Part shown: positions 44,701 to 55,998 of the stretch, one piece after another | Numbering within the stretch: the first letter of the stretch is position 1 | Layout: the number at the start of each line of letters is the position of its first letter | Source of the DNA: Serripes groenlandicus | Taxonomy: Eukaryota; Mollusca; Bivalvia; Cardiida; Cardiidae | Direction of reading: 5' to 3' | DNA length: 64,000 nt | Assembly: GCA_031761405.1 (NCBI GenBank) | Contig: JASEVX010000003.1 | Span: forward strand, 62,728,423-62,792,422 | Made by a program: the position numbers and the translations under genes | The notes under the pieces: generated by a model | What the model was told of the DNA's origin: nothing | Database searches by the model: none | Seen by the model: only the letters and a program-made list of their open reading frames with translations

Positions 44701-44946
44701 CATTTATAGCTTAGAAATAATTTAAAAAATCATGTGTTGAAAGGGTCGACTTATTATATTTAACCGATGATTTTTTTAACATTTTCCAATAATTTTTAGC
44801 ATTCGATAATCTTGCGCTTTCAAGCTTCTGTGTTTCATTTCAGATTGTATTTTTATATTCACTTCTGGCGTACCATATTTGCTCTATTTTCATTGCAAGA
44901 GTTTTTCCTAAAACAGTTTAGGCATGTATAATAATTACTTTTTAGT

Positions 44947-46218
44947 TTTTAGCTCCACTGGCTGAAAGCCAGGTGAGCTTATGTCATGGCGAATTGTCCG
45001 TCGTGCGTGCGTGCGTGCGTGCGTAAACTTTTTCCTTTAAACGACTTCTTCTCCCTAACCACTTGGCCAATTTGGTTGAAACTTCATGGGAAGCATCCTC
45101 TCAATGTCCTTTCTTAAATTCCTTCAATTTTTTTTATCCATCCATAATTATGGTTTCCATGGCAACCGAAAGAAAAAAATAGTGAAAACTTAAAAAATCT
45201 TCTTCTCCAAAAGTGTCAGGCCGATTTTCAAATAATTTTGTAGAAATGTTCCTTGGGTGACTCTTTATTAGATTCCTTCAAGAAATGTTGATTGGGCGAA
45301 AAACATGGCCGCCAGGGGGGCGGGGCTATTTTGCCTTATATAGCTAAAGTGAAAACTTAAAAAATCTTCTTCTCCAAAAGTGTTCAGCAGTTTTTCAAAT
45401 AATTTTTGTAGAAATGTTCCATGGGTGACCCTCTATCAGATTCCTTCAAGCCATGTTGATTGGTAAAAAAACATGGCCGTCACAGGGCGGGGCTATTTTG
45501 CCTTATATAGCTATAGTGAAAACTTAAAAAATCTTCTCCTCCGATATTCAGCCGATTTTCAAAATATTTTGTAGAAATGTTCATCGGGTGACCCTCTATC
45601 AGATTCCTTCAAGCCATGTTGATTGGTCGAAAACATGGCCGTCAGAGGGCGGGGCTATTTTGCCTTATACGACCAAAGTGAAAACTTAAAAAATCTTCTT
45701 CTCCGAAAGTGTTCAGCCGATTTTCAAATAATTTTGTAGAAATGTTCATCGGGTGACCCTTTATTAGATTCCTTCAAGAAATGTTGATTGGTTGAAAAAC
45801 ATGGCCGCCAGGGGGCGGGGCTATTTTGCCTTATATAGCTATAGTGAAAATTTAAAAAATCTTCTTCTCCTAAAGTGTTCAGCCGATTTTCAAATAATTT
45901 TGTAGAAATGTTCATCGGGTGACCCTCTATCAGATTCCTTCAAGCCATGTTGATTGGTTGAAAAACATGGCCGCCAGAGGGCGGGGCTATTTTGTCTTAT
46001 ACGACCATAGTGAAAACTTAAGATATCCTCTCCTCCGAAAGTGTCGGGCCAATTTTCAAATAATTTTGCAGAAACATTCCTTGGGTCACACTCTACAAGA
46101 TTCCTTTAACCCATGGTGGTTGGTAAAAAAAATAGCCACCAGGGGGCAGGGCTGTTTGGAGATTAGATTTTTGCCTTATGGCCGTGGAGCGATACTGGCC
46201 CTCTTGGGCCTCTTGTTT
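44947..46218 (+). mobile_element. Helentron-like element A, with ~166-bp tandem units, inside the LINE
   Basis: The 5' end TTTTAGCTCCACTGGCTGAA carries a short hairpin (CTGGC-TGAAA-GCCAG), then the GTGCGTGCGTGCGTGCG simple repeat. Five units follow (anchor GGGCGGGGCTATTTTGCC at about 45318, 45485, 45647, 45813 and 45979; spacing 162-167). The 3' end is GGCCCTCTTGGGCC hairpin plus TCTTGTTT. Ends match element B. No coding capacity; the 46-kb forward frame is repeat-derived. It sits between the endonuclease and RT halves of the LINE. Confidence 0.82.
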
Positions 46219-46234
46219 ACAATCATTATCAGAA

Positions 46235-47395
46235 TACGGCACATTAGTTCTGTTTTTGAAATTAGATTTACTATTATGTTTTATATTCTTCTCAAACAAA
46301 GGTGAACACACTTCATTCATGATATTTCAAAAATATGAAAGATTGTAATTTACATCTGTCGTATTTACAGACTTTTCAATGTTTTCATATAGATCAACAC
46401 ATTGGTGGTTTACATTTTCACTTAAAAGAGTGTTTACATACACTTCTTCATTATATGTATTCCATGTATACATATAGTCAACATTTATTAAACTATTTTC
46501 AGCATCTTCTGTATTTGACATGCAGACATTATCATATACCACATATGATTTAAGACTAAAATGAAGGAAAGAATGGTCAGACAATATATTTGGTTCATCT
46601 ACTTCAAAACTGTTTACAAGATGAAAAATATTATTTTTGGCTAAAACCATACCCATAACACTACTAGCTTGTTTATTAATACATGTATATTTTCCAATAT
46701 CTTTATCAAGACCATTTCTTCCATTCAAAACTTTTAAACCTTTAGATTTACAAAAGTCTAACAATAATTTACCATAGTAATTTAAAATTTTATCTTGACT
46801 CTTCGTATTTAAAACTTCGTATTGAACATACTCTTCAGGTAATAATATATTAATGTAGTTATTTTCATTTTCAACAAAATCTGGGTTTTCTCCTATCCTG
46901 GAGTTGAAATCGCCAGTAAGTAAACAATTACAATCTGTTCCATTTGTATGTTCAATGTGCAACATGTCATGTGCAATTAAGTCATAGATATTTCTATCAT
47001 TTAAATGCTCCCTTGTGCTTCCTTTAGGTACGTTATATGCTAAACACAAGAAAAAATCTGAGTCAATATTAAATAAACACTTTCATCAAGTTTAATCCAC
47101 AATAAACACTCATTTGTGCTTTTCACAAAGCTTCCATATTTTTTAAGTTTGTCATGTAAATATATAATAAGTCCACCACTATCTCGTTTGTTTTTTGTCA
47201 TTTGTTTACAATAAAATTGTGAAAATTATTTAATCATAAATGAATATATCATTTGATCATGTTTCTGTAAAACAGTAGAATGTCATGCAGATTAAACAAA
47301 TCAATCATTTCTTCAGAATCTAATTTATTGAAACGCTTTCCTATCAACCCTTGCACATTAAATAAACAAAATCTCACATCTGTTAATTCTCCTTC
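46235..47395 (-). pseudogene. LINE APE-type endonuclease domain
   Basis: The reverse strand reads VRFCLFNVQGLIGKRFNKLD (N-terminal Asn box, about 47320-47380), LFNLHDILLF, then after frame changes CLAYNVPKGSTREHLNDRNI (about 46990-47045), the TGDFNSRIGENPDF box (about 46880-46920) and LSDHSFLHFSL, the SDH box (about 46550-46580). These are the catalytic boxes of an apurinic-like endonuclease, which nicks target DNA for target-primed reverse transcription. The first 350 bases hold several stops; the longest intact frame is 46327-47049 (240 codons). It runs on to NVPYSDNDCK before element A cuts in. Confidence 0.88.
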
Positions 47396-47582
47396 TACGC
47401 TATCCTAATCATATGTCTTTTCTCTGTTCTGATTGGTTGCTTGTTCACTACTTTTGTCATACGACTCAATCGGTTTTTCGTTTCCCTTCCCTGTTGTTGT
47501 TGGTGTTCGAAAAATAGACATCGGGTCATTCGTGATGTCACGTGCGCTATTTTTAATATTGGGTTTTCCAGTCGCATGTGAT

Positions 47583-49520
47583 TTTAGCTCACCTGAGCTT
47601 TGCTCAAGGTGAGTTATTGTGATCGCCTTTTGTCCGGTGTCCGGCGTCCGTCGTCCGTCGTGCGTCGTGCGTCGTGCGTCAACTTCTTCTCCTCAGTAAC
47701 CAGTGGGTCAATTTGGATGAAACTTCACAGAAAGCATCCTCTCAATGACCTCACCAGAATTCCTTCAAATTTTTGGGATCCATGCAAAATTCTGGTTTCC
47801 ATGGCAACGAAACCGAAAAAACTTCAAAATTCTTCTTCTCCCGAATTAGTTGGCAGATTTTCAAATAATTTTGTAGAAATGTACCTTGGATGACCCTCTA
47901 TCAGATTCCTTCAAGCCGTGTTGATTGGTCGAAAAACATGGCCGCCAGGGGGGGCGGGGCTATTTTGCCTTATATGGCTATAGTGAAAACTTAAAAAATC
48001 TTCTCCTCCGAAAGTGTAAGGCCGATTTTCAAATAATTTTGTAGAAATGTTCCTTGGGTGACCCTCTATCAGATTCCTTCAAGACATGTTGATTGGTCAA
48101 TAAACATGGCCGCCAGGGGGCGGGGCTATTTTGCCTTTTATGGCTATAATGAAAACTTAAAAAATCTTCTCCTCCATAAGTGTCAGGCCGATTTTCAAAT
48201 AATGTTGTAGAAATGTTCCTTGGGTGACCCTCTATCAGATTCCTTCAAGCCGTGTTGATTGGTTGAAAAACATGGCCGCCAGGGGGGCGGGGCTATTTTG
48301 CCTTATATGGCTATAGTGAAAACTTAAAAAATCTTCCTCTCCGAAAGTGTAAGGCCGATTTTCAAATAAGTTTGTAGAAATGTTCCTTGGGTGACCCTCT
48401 ATCAGATTCCTTCAAGCCATGTTGATTGGTCAATAAACATGGCCGCCAGGGGGCGGGGCTATTTTGCCTTTTATGGCTATAATGAAAACTTAAAAAATCT
48501 TCTCCTCCATAAGTGTCAGGCCGATTTTCAAATAATTTTGTAGAAATGTTCCTTGGGTGACCCTCTATCAGATTCCTTCAAGCAATGTTGATTGGTCGAA
48601 AAACATGGCCGCCAGGGGGCGGGGCCTATTCTGCCTTATATGGCCAAAGGTGAAAACTTAAAAAATCTTCAACATCTTCTCCTCAGTAACCAGTCGGTCA
48701 ATTGGGATGAAACTTCACAGAAAGCATCCTCTTAATGACCTCACCAGAATTCCTTCAAATTTTAGGGATCCATGCAGAATTCTGGTTTCCATGGCAACGA
48801 AACGAAAAAAACTTCAAAATTCTTCTTCTCCCAAACTGTTTGGCAGATTTTCAAATTTTTTTGTAGAAATGTTCCTTGGATGACCTTCTACCAGATTCCT
48901 TCAAGCCGTGTTGATTGGTCAAAAAACACGGCCGCCAGGGAGGCGGGGCTATTTTGCCTTATATGGCTATAGTGAAAACTTAAAAAATCTTCTCCTCCGA
49001 AAGTGTCAGGCTGATTTTCAAATGATTTTGTAGAAATGTTCCTTGGGTGACCCTCTATCAGATTCCTTCAAGCCATGTTGATTGGTCGAAAAACATGGCC
49101 GCCAGGGGGGGGGGGGCTATTTTGACTTATATGGCTATAGTGCAAACTTAAAAAATATTCTTCTCCAAAAGTGTCAGCCCGATTTTCAAATAATTTTGTA
49201 GAAATGTTCCTTGGATGACCCACTTTCATATTCCTTCAAGCCATGTTGATTGGTCAAAAAACATGGCCGCCAGTAGGCAGGGCTATTTTGCATTATATGG
49301 CTATAGTGAAAACTTCAAAAAATCTTCTCCTCCAAAAGTATTTGGCCGATTTTCAAATAATTTTGTAGAAATGTTCCTAGGGTGACCCTCTATCAGATTC
49401 CTTCAAGCCAAGTTGATTGGTCGGAAACTATGGCTGCCACGGGGCGAGGCTTATATAGCTAAAGTGAAAAAAAATAAAAAATCAGGTGAGCGATTCAAGG
49501 GCCATCATGGCCCTCTTGTT
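47583..49520 (+). mobile_element. Helentron-like element B, with ~166-bp tandem units, inside the LINE
   Basis: The 5' end TTTTAGCTCACCTGAGCTTT with inverse GCTCAAGGTGAG, then ATTGTGATCGCCTTTTGTCC and a (CGTCCGTCGTGCGTCGTG)-type tract, then a 5' body (AACTTCTTCTCCTCAGTAAC) and about ten units anchored on TATTTTGCC at 47961, 48127, 48294, 48460 and 48627 (spacing 166-167). A second copy of the 5' body starts at 48672, so the array itself was duplicated. The 3' end is TCAGGTGAGCGAT, hairpin GGGCCATCATGGCCC, then TCTTGTT. The 5' GCTCACCTGA and 3' TCAGGTGAGC are subterminal inverted repeats. This combination fits Helentron/HINE-type elements such as bivalve pearl-like repeats. No Rep/helicase frame. 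Confidence 0.82.
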
Positions 49521-49770
49521 ATTATTTGATTTTGTGTTGGAGACTGTTCCTTTTTACTATAAGTGCCTATTTTGCTAGGACTATCTTCTTTGGATAAAGT
49601 TTCAGTGTTTTCAGGTAAGACTTGTTCAACAGTTTTATTGCTGTAAGAATTGGTATGGTATTGTTTACCTTGGTCACGTGGTGCTTTATTGTGGGCGTTT
49701 CAATTATGATCGGTATGTTGTAAATATTGATCATGTGATCGTTGTTTATTTACATTTGTTTGTTAGATGT

Positions 49771-50170
49771 CTATCTCGAATACTTACCCTTCGATGTTAC
49801 GAGCATCCTCTTGACTTTTGTACTTTTATCATTATGTGTTGAGGAAGATCTGGAACTCTTGAACCTGTCTGTTACTAAAACGGTAAACAAATCGGTTATT
49901 GCATCCTTTACACATTGCCCATCAATAAATAGTTTAGCTGTATATTTAATCTGCACTTTCCTCGTATTTGTGCGCGCTGATTTGGCTTCAAGTGAATTAT
50001 ATAACTCTGATCTTTTTTGCAATAGTTATTTCGGATATTGTCTATCAATTCCGATTGTAGTTCTAGTTTTTATGTATTGGCGAGTATTTTCTCTGTATCA
50101 ACATAATCTCTAAATCTTACCACCGATGGCCTTCTTTGATCTATCTTTCCTCTGTACTGTTATGTTCAAA
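49771..50170 (-). pseudogene. LINE ORF1 remnant
   Basis: The reverse strand reads YRGKIDQRRPSVVRFRDYVD near 50100-50165, then after a stop and frame change MQKRSELYNSLEAKSART and KYTAKLFIDGQCVKDAITDL (49870-50022). The RPxxVVRF and LFIDGQ motifs are the usual landmarks of the RNA-binding ORF1 protein of these LINEs. The N-terminal coiled-coil part is not recognisable. It lies directly 5' (on the reverse strand) of element B and the endonuclease, as expected for ORF1. Confidence 0.7.
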
Positions 50171-50259
50171 CATATTATGTAGATGGACGGAACATTTCTC
50201 CTATATTATTTTGAAATCTGACAAGCACTTTCCCTGGCTGTACAATTTCAATAGATTCC

Positions 50260-51040
50260 TCGGAAAACCTGCATTAAAAAGTGTCCATGTAACATTGGAA
50301 CCGAATTCCATGGAAGAAAATAAAGATTTGTCAATGAATATTGTCTTCTTTTTCCATGGACAGTTCGGGATAATAAATGTCAATGGACATAATTGCCCAT
50401 GCTTCTGTCCATGGACAAAGAGACCCTGTTTTTAACTTGACATTGACAATACTATTCATAGCTATTGAAAATTATAAGTACATTGACATTGAAATGCATA
50501 CAAATTTATAATTTAGAAAACATAACATATTGCAATTTTTATTCAATTTAAATTTATTTTCTTTATATTGCAGGGAGGACAGCAAAAACAAACAAAATCA
50601 CATTTCTTTCTTCATTTTTGGTAGGTTCCTTTTAGCTCTAGATGACTTGATTTTCCTCATTTATTCTTGAACCATCACCCATGACACCAAAACGAATTTC
50701 TTTGCCTTGATTTCTGAAACATGCAATTATAACATAATGTACATGTTATTCAACCTGTTCCGTATCAGTCCACATTAGGCCATAGGATTCTAAATATTGG
50801 TCATGAACCTGCATGACTATTTAAATATTGGTTTATGCAAACATAATGAAGTAAACATTTTTGCATGTTATATAGAAGAAAACCTTAATCATAACAATTG
50901 TTATCTATCAAGCGAAAAAGTAATAGTTTTATCAACACAAATAGATTGTTACATTCTAAGTTTAAATGTTTTTATAGATTTAAACCAATTGTCAAGAACC
51001 TTATCAGATAACTGTTCATGAAACACATTAAATAATTAAG
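50260..51040. other. Gene-free stretch
   Basis: No gene recognised. A local inverted pair, TTTCCATGGACAG (50351) and CTGTCCATGGACAAA (50405), is the only structure. Confidence 0.45.
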
Positions 51041-51041
51041 C

Positions 51042-51170
51042 CAAACATCGACGTTATGTCGTCGTCATGAATCCAACATAGACTTTGATTTATGGTCACC
51101 GACGTCGCAACATTAATCCAACATAAATCCAACGTCGGTGCGACGTCGGGTGTTAACTGGGATGTATTTA
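51042..51170. repeat. CGACGTCGG-rich short repeat
   Basis: ATCGACGTTATGTCGTCGTC, CACCGACGTCGCAACATTAA and AATCCAACGTCGGTGCGACG recur within 90 bases; ACGTCG palindromes at 51100 and 51136. It is a compact self-complementary repeat of unknown class. Confidence 0.6.
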
Positions 51171-52050
51171 AATGCACACAGGTCACGTTAATAAACAATG
51201 TTCTTATCTTATAAAAACACGTTTTATATGTCTCTACATGTCCTTAGGAGTGTGGATGATAATGTTGTACGAAATTGATTGCAGTGGTGCGAAGAAAACT
51301 AACTTCACGAACTATTTTAAAACATGTCAGTCGCAAAGCTAATTTTTTCATTTATTTCCTTCCTTGTTCAACCAGGAATCTACAGGTATTCAATCTCAAG
51401 TCCTTGTCAAACCAATTATTGCATTACAAAAATGTGTCTGTTCGAGGGATTTTTTGTCAGTCAGGAATGTAAGACTGTCTTCTTCTGTGAAGACTGCCAA
51501 TAACCTACTCCTATAATACATGACCTCTCACAAGCTCGAGGTAATATCCCTAAAGGCCATTTTCCTTTAGCAAAACAACCAGTTGAACCCGTTCAAGTTG
51601 AGATCGGGTTGATTTTACAACCTTTTTCCGCAAACTATTTCACAGCTATCGACAAAATGTACAACTATACGTAAACTGCAACTGACCTGAGTAATCTTTT
51701 TCCTTTCACGGCCGATTAATGCCGAGAAAAACACATATTTGAAGTTTAAAAGTGGAGAATTGTTCCATTTCAAATAAGTCTGACCAATAAATCCGACAAT
51801 TCCAATTGGTTAAATGTTTATACATGTATGAGGAATATATCCGAAATACGATAAAACAAATTAAAGAACTTAAAATCAAACGAAACTATTTTTTTTTTCT
51901 GGTCTGTTTATTTTTGTATTACCACCAGAACAAATTAAACTGAACTGACAGAACTGATTCATTTGACAATATTTATCTTTTATTTTTTATTTTATTATAT
52001 TTTTATTATTTTTTATTTTTATTTTTGACAATAGCCCAGCCCCGGTAGCT
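51171..52050. other. Gene-free stretch
   Basis: AT-rich, no gene seen. A T/A tract lies at 51970-52025. A 16-base piece of a SINE head (AGCCCCGGTAGCTCAG, 52037) leads into a MITE fragment. Confidence 0.45.
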
Positions 52051-52130
52051 CAGCAATTTCTTCTTTTGTCACAACGTAAAAGACGTCTGCTGCAGATGCG
52101 TCAGAACGCGTCTATATGAGAGAAAACATG
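52050..52130. mobile_element. TTAA-type MITE fragment
   Basis: GCAATTTCTTCTTTTGTCAC, AAGACGTCTGCTGCAGATGC and GTCAGAACGCGTCTATATGA: the right half only. Confidence 0.65.
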
Positions 52131-52328
52131 ATAGTTAGGCAGCATAAGAAAAGGGGCAATGTGTAAAATCTTTGCAATACTATTCTCATTAAAGTACTTG
52201 TCCGAGTTCATGATAATTGCATAGAACTGTTGCTACAGTGATTCTCTACATACATGTAATCTTTTATGGCATATGGATCGGTTGAAAGATAGAGCAACAA
52301 CATGGCATCAGAAAATGGTTAAAATGAT

Positions 52329-52568
52329 CTTTTAGCTTCAAATTACATCTTCTCCTACTTTATTTGACCAATTTTAAAGAAACTTCACAGGAATGTTCAT
52401 TTTGTGGTCATCTTTCGACAATGTTCAAATATTTAGATTCTATGTCAAATTTTAGTTGCTGTTGCATTAAAAGGGGGGGGGGGGCGGTGAAGAGCTCAAA
52501 CCTCTCTTCATTTGATACTATACTATCACTCAGGTGATGGGTTTAGGGCCATTTTGACCCTCATGTTT
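52329..52568 (+). mobile_element. Helentron-like element D, relic
   Basis: Starts TTTTAGCTTC, has ATCTTCTCCTACTTTATTTG and AAGAAACTTCACAGGAATGT like the 5' body of B, a G-run at 52475-52487, and ends TCACTCAGGTGATGGGTTTA, GGGCCATTTTGACCC, TCATGTTT. It has no tandem units. Confidence 0.6.
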
Positions 52569-52667
52569 CTTTTAATTTGATTGTTTTATAAACTGCATTG
52601 TAGCATATACAAGCTGTTATAATAGTGTACTGCATATGGTACCTGAATGTTGATAGTGAGACTTTGT

Positions 52668-52692
52668 TAGTCGCCGGGCAGAAGCCCGCGAC
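52668..52692. repeat. Isolated GC hairpin
   Basis: AGTCGCCGGGC-AGAA-GCCCGCGACT pairs with one bulge. It is followed by TCTATTTTTA. It could be a transposon end; no partner seen. Confidence 0.5.
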
Positions 52693-52699
52693 TTCTATT

Positions 52700-53530
52700 T
52701 TTAATAGGTTTTCGTAAATGACATCGGAGGGGGGTTATTATTAGATTTTTTTTTTTAAATGTCTTGAACATATTACAATTGCGTTTGTTTAAAAACACTC
52801 ACTAAGTTATGACACATCTAAAATGAAATAAATATTCCGATGTTTCAAGTATGTGCAGTTTCTTTATTTTGACTCGCATTTACGTTTTTGTGTTTCATTT
52901 ACGAGGACAAAACAGTCCCTATTAGCTAGACTGAGGTACTTTATTTTCATAAACTATGTAATCAAAAGGCGATAACTACAAATCTTTACGTCGCACAGTC
53001 TAATCTGTTTACATACGTGCACCTGCTTGCAGCAGACTATCGATATGAACATCACGTCGAATTCTCCTTTTAATAGATAAGTATCAACATAAACTGGTAA
53101 CAGAAACAAAAATAAGAAATATTTTGTGAAAATATGTCTCAAATATAAGCCTGTGTATCGGTCGTGAACGTCGAAACGCCTTTTCCTCAGTTCGTGACCT
53201 AGTTTCATTTTGCCAAAAACATGTAAAGAGAAGTAACCGGAAGTAAAATGTAAACTTAGAAAAGTGACTTGTTTATGCAGACAAAAACTGTCGCACGACA
53301 AATTGATTTCTAGGAGAAAGAAAGATAATATAGAAATGCTTTTTTCTCTCGAATGCAGTGGGATAAAACATGCACTAAAGCTTTGCCTGATTTTTTATTC
53401 ACTTTCTTCGATATCTGACACTGCAACTCGATCTTGACACGAGGGTCAACATTTCGGAAGAATGCTCAAACACCTTATAACAGATAGATAGCTAATATTA
53501 CACACTTAAATGATTAAATATATGTGATAT
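52700..53530. other. Gene-free stretch
   Basis: No gene recognised; the reverse frame at 52954-53301 has no motif. Confidence 0.45.
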
Positions 53531-53537
53531 TAAATGT

Positions 53538-54475
53538 TTATTTGGCTAGAAACAAATTAAGAGAAGAACACACTCTGATAAACAATAGATTTAGAAATAA
53601 AGAAAATCTGCTCTTTCGCACCCAATTCATTTCATACTTGCCACCTATTAAATAGTAATGGGGCTCGCAACTGGCATTTGTCATCAGGAATAAAAGTATC
53701 AATTGGAATGTTTTGTGCATTCGTCTGATTGTCGCTATCATCCCATTCCAATTCAGTGTTACTCGATTAACAGCCATATATCTAAGAGCCATATTTATAT
53801 AGGTAGTAGTGGTCCTCTGTGTTGGGTGTCTAGTTAAAACTTTTTTCCCAACGTTATCCCAGCACAAAGTAAACTTCGGTTGCAATTGGTGTGTATATTT
53901 GGGTTGTTCGACTATCAGTTCTCCTTTCGATTCGTCGACCTGAACGATGTCAATAGGAACATCACCATCTCTATTACTTGGACCAGCAATCTCGTATCCC
54001 GCTCCTAAGTGTGCACTTTCTACTTTGATCATTGCACCAACATCAAATTCCTTGTCGTCTTGTTCGACCAATTCAATATCATACTCTTCCTCTTCGATTG
54101 TCTCTTCTGTTTTTGAAATATCATCACCATCACACTCTTCATCTGAATACAGAAGTGTAGTTTCATTTAAACTGCCGTCGGATTCATAGTCTTCTATGTT
54201 TTGGAATGTGGTAGCAATCGCTTCCGATAGTTCAACATCATTTTTATCTCTTGAGGTCGCCTTTCCTTCGGTATCACCTTCCAGGTCTTCTAAAAGTCGT
54301 TTGATCGTGTTTTCGGCAGCAGCAAAATTGCAACGAATTATGTCCACTGCTTTGAGAGTAGCATTATACCCTAGACATATCCCGGTATGAGCAAGTTGTT
54401 TTACAGTAAAATTTCTTTGCCATGCAAATTCTGAAATTGTGGGAATGGCAGCTTCTTTACACAAAGGAAAATCGT
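53538..54475 (-). pseudogene. Acidic protein of an unnamed multicopy family, partial and frameshifted
   Basis: The reverse frame opens after a plausible acceptor (TTTAG, 54476) with DFPLCKEAAIPTISEFAWQR, so it is an internal or last exon, not a first one. A very acidic middle follows (EETIEEEEYDIELVEQDDKE), then QPKFTLCWDNVGKKVLTRHP and YINMALRYMAVNRV. After NRV the conserved continuation (ELEWDDSD, NIPIDTFIPDDK) is found only in another frame, so a frameshift lies near 53745 and the last ~70 residues of the open frame are spurious. The Trp-Asp-Asn/His-Pro block recalls multicopy molluscan proteins, possibly the DUF6589 class; that name is a guess. It is transcribed away from the RecQ-like pseudogene, 0.77 kb off. 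Confidence 0.68.
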
Positions 54476-54479
54476 CTAA

Positions 54480-54895
54480 AGTGAGTATATATTTTACCCA
54501 CTTCCTTTCTTATGGTCTGAGCAGTAATCTGTATGAACTTTTATTTTGATCAGGGCTTTGCATTGAAAATACACTTAATGGCTCTTCAATACTGCCATGC
54601 ACGCATGGCCGTGAATATGGGATCCCACTAGGTCAATGTGTTCTTTCTCGGCGAGAACAAAGTCTTTCTAGGACCTTTTTTTTCTGTAAATAAAATTGAA
54701 CCGTTGTTTTGTTTTGGTGAAAGCAAATATACACCAAAATCCTATTTATTTCTTAATTAGCAAGATTTAGAAAGAACACATGTATTAATACAACGTCCGA
54801 TAAAAAGCTCGACCCACTACTGTAAAACACTTTGAATTCACGCGGTCAACATTTCGCGATTAGTGTCCAAAATTACAATTACTTTTTAATTCGCG
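54480..54895. other. Spacer between the divergent pseudogenes (first part)
   Basis: No upstream exon for the reverse gene and no promoter element could be recognised. Confidence 0.4.
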
Positions 54896-54899
54896 TGAC

Positions 54900-55070
54900 T
54901 TGGTTGAGGATAAATGGACATGTAGTACACTGTTAACTTACCAGGAACACACCGTGATGAAAAAGCAAACTTGTTGAAAGCGGCGTTAAACACCAAACAA
55001 ACAAATTATTTACATTATTCGTATGCAAACTTGTTAAAAGCGGCGTTAAACACCAAACAAATTATTTACA
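54900..55070 (+). mobile_element. SINE 3' end with duplicated tail
   Basis: AGGATAAATGGACATGTAGT and the tail GTTGAAAGCGGCGTTAAACA (54973), then the last ~60 bases repeated (GTTAAAAGCGGCGTTAAACA, 55031). Confidence 0.78.
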
Positions 55071-55536
55071 TTACTATTATGCGAACTATATTGCCCCATT
55101 CGCCATTTCATCATATATAGCGAAGTAACATGCCTTGCAAGGTTAAAAATAATATTTTAATGAATGTTCGCACTGCGCAATAATTATATTCTAACCGGTT
55201 AAAAACAGGAATTGATACTGTCAGTATTAAAAAGAAAATAATGGAAGTGCGATCTTCAAATAACATTGTGTTTGATCCGAAAGAGGAACATGTTGAACTT
55301 ATTGCTTCTATCCTGAAAAATCGAAACGTGTTAGGACTTTTACCAACGGGATTTGGAAAAACGCTGTGCATGGAACCTACCATGTTGGAAGAAAAATAAT
55401 CGATTACACTGGTTGTATCGCCACTGATATCTTTGATTGATGAACAACTCTCAATGTTCAGCAAATGAAATTATAGATGTGCAAACAAAGTTTATCTGAG
55501 ATGACACATGAAACCATACAAGGTACAGTATACATC

Positions 55537-55745
55537 CAGTTTATTTAACACTTTCCCGCTGCCGCAACTGATATTAAATTCGACGACTTCTAAAAGCATA
55601 GCAAGAAAAGTTGAAAATGCTCATGAGCAATTTTACCTTCATAAACTATGTTTACAAAGTTTTCAACATTTTACTTTTAATTGTCCTGCTTTGACATTTT
55701 GTTTGCAAGACTCTTTGAATTGCCTACCAAAGAGGCGATTGGTTA
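55537..55745. mobile_element. TTAA-type MITE relic inside the helicase pseudogene
   Basis: TTTAACACTTTCCCGCTGCC at left, GAAAATGCTCATGAGCAATT hairpin centre, then GTTTTCAACATTTTACTTTT; right end unclear. Confidence 0.6.
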
Positions 55746-55829
55746 TATTCTTTTCCCTGTGATTATCTATACATGTAATTATAAATGTATTTCTAAAAGC
55801 AGATGCCAGTTGATTTCGTCCTCCTGAAA

Positions 55830-55998
55830 GACTTTAAAAGGGATGGTAATCTTTTTTTACCCTCAGGGATGTTGGTTAGCATTACAATTGACTTGCTGAT
55901 ATCAGCAAAAAATAAATAACATGAAGTACTGGTAACTTAACCGAAAAACCCTGCGACATGACTGAAAATGTGTTGAAATTGTCGTTAAACATACGAAA
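55830..55998 (+). mobile_element. SINE (family S1), 5' truncated, inside the helicase pseudogene
   Basis: AAAGACTTTAAAAGGGATGG, GTTAGCATTACAATTGACTT, AAGTACTGGTAACTTAACCG and the tail GTGTTGAAATTGTCGTTAAA match S1 copies from the body onward. Confidence 0.75.

Larger units (their letters stand above)
43070..50230 (-). mobile_element. APE-type LINE, 5' to 3' on the reverse strand, with two nested insertions
   Basis: Reading right to left: ORF1 remnant (49771-50170), endonuclease (46235-47395), RT fingers/palm start (44075-44700) and the C-terminal region (43281-43955). Element B interrupts between ORF1 and the endonuclease, element A between the endonuclease and RT. Without them the LINE would be about 3.9 kb. 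It has stops and frame changes throughout and a deletion of the catalytic RT core, so it is dead. The order ORF1, endonuclease, RT, C-terminal region is that of APE-bearing non-LTR elements. The exact clade is not determined. Confidence 0.85.

Noticed and set aside
45919..46305. 128-codon forward frame
   Set aside because: Made of 166-bp tandem units of element A.
47600..47893. 97-codon forward frame with SVVRRPSSVVRRA
   Set aside because: Translation of the CGTCCGTCG tract and tandem units of element B.
47961..49440. Regular array considered as CRISPR
   Set aside because: Units of 166 bp repeat end to end without unique spacers, in a eukaryotic transposon.
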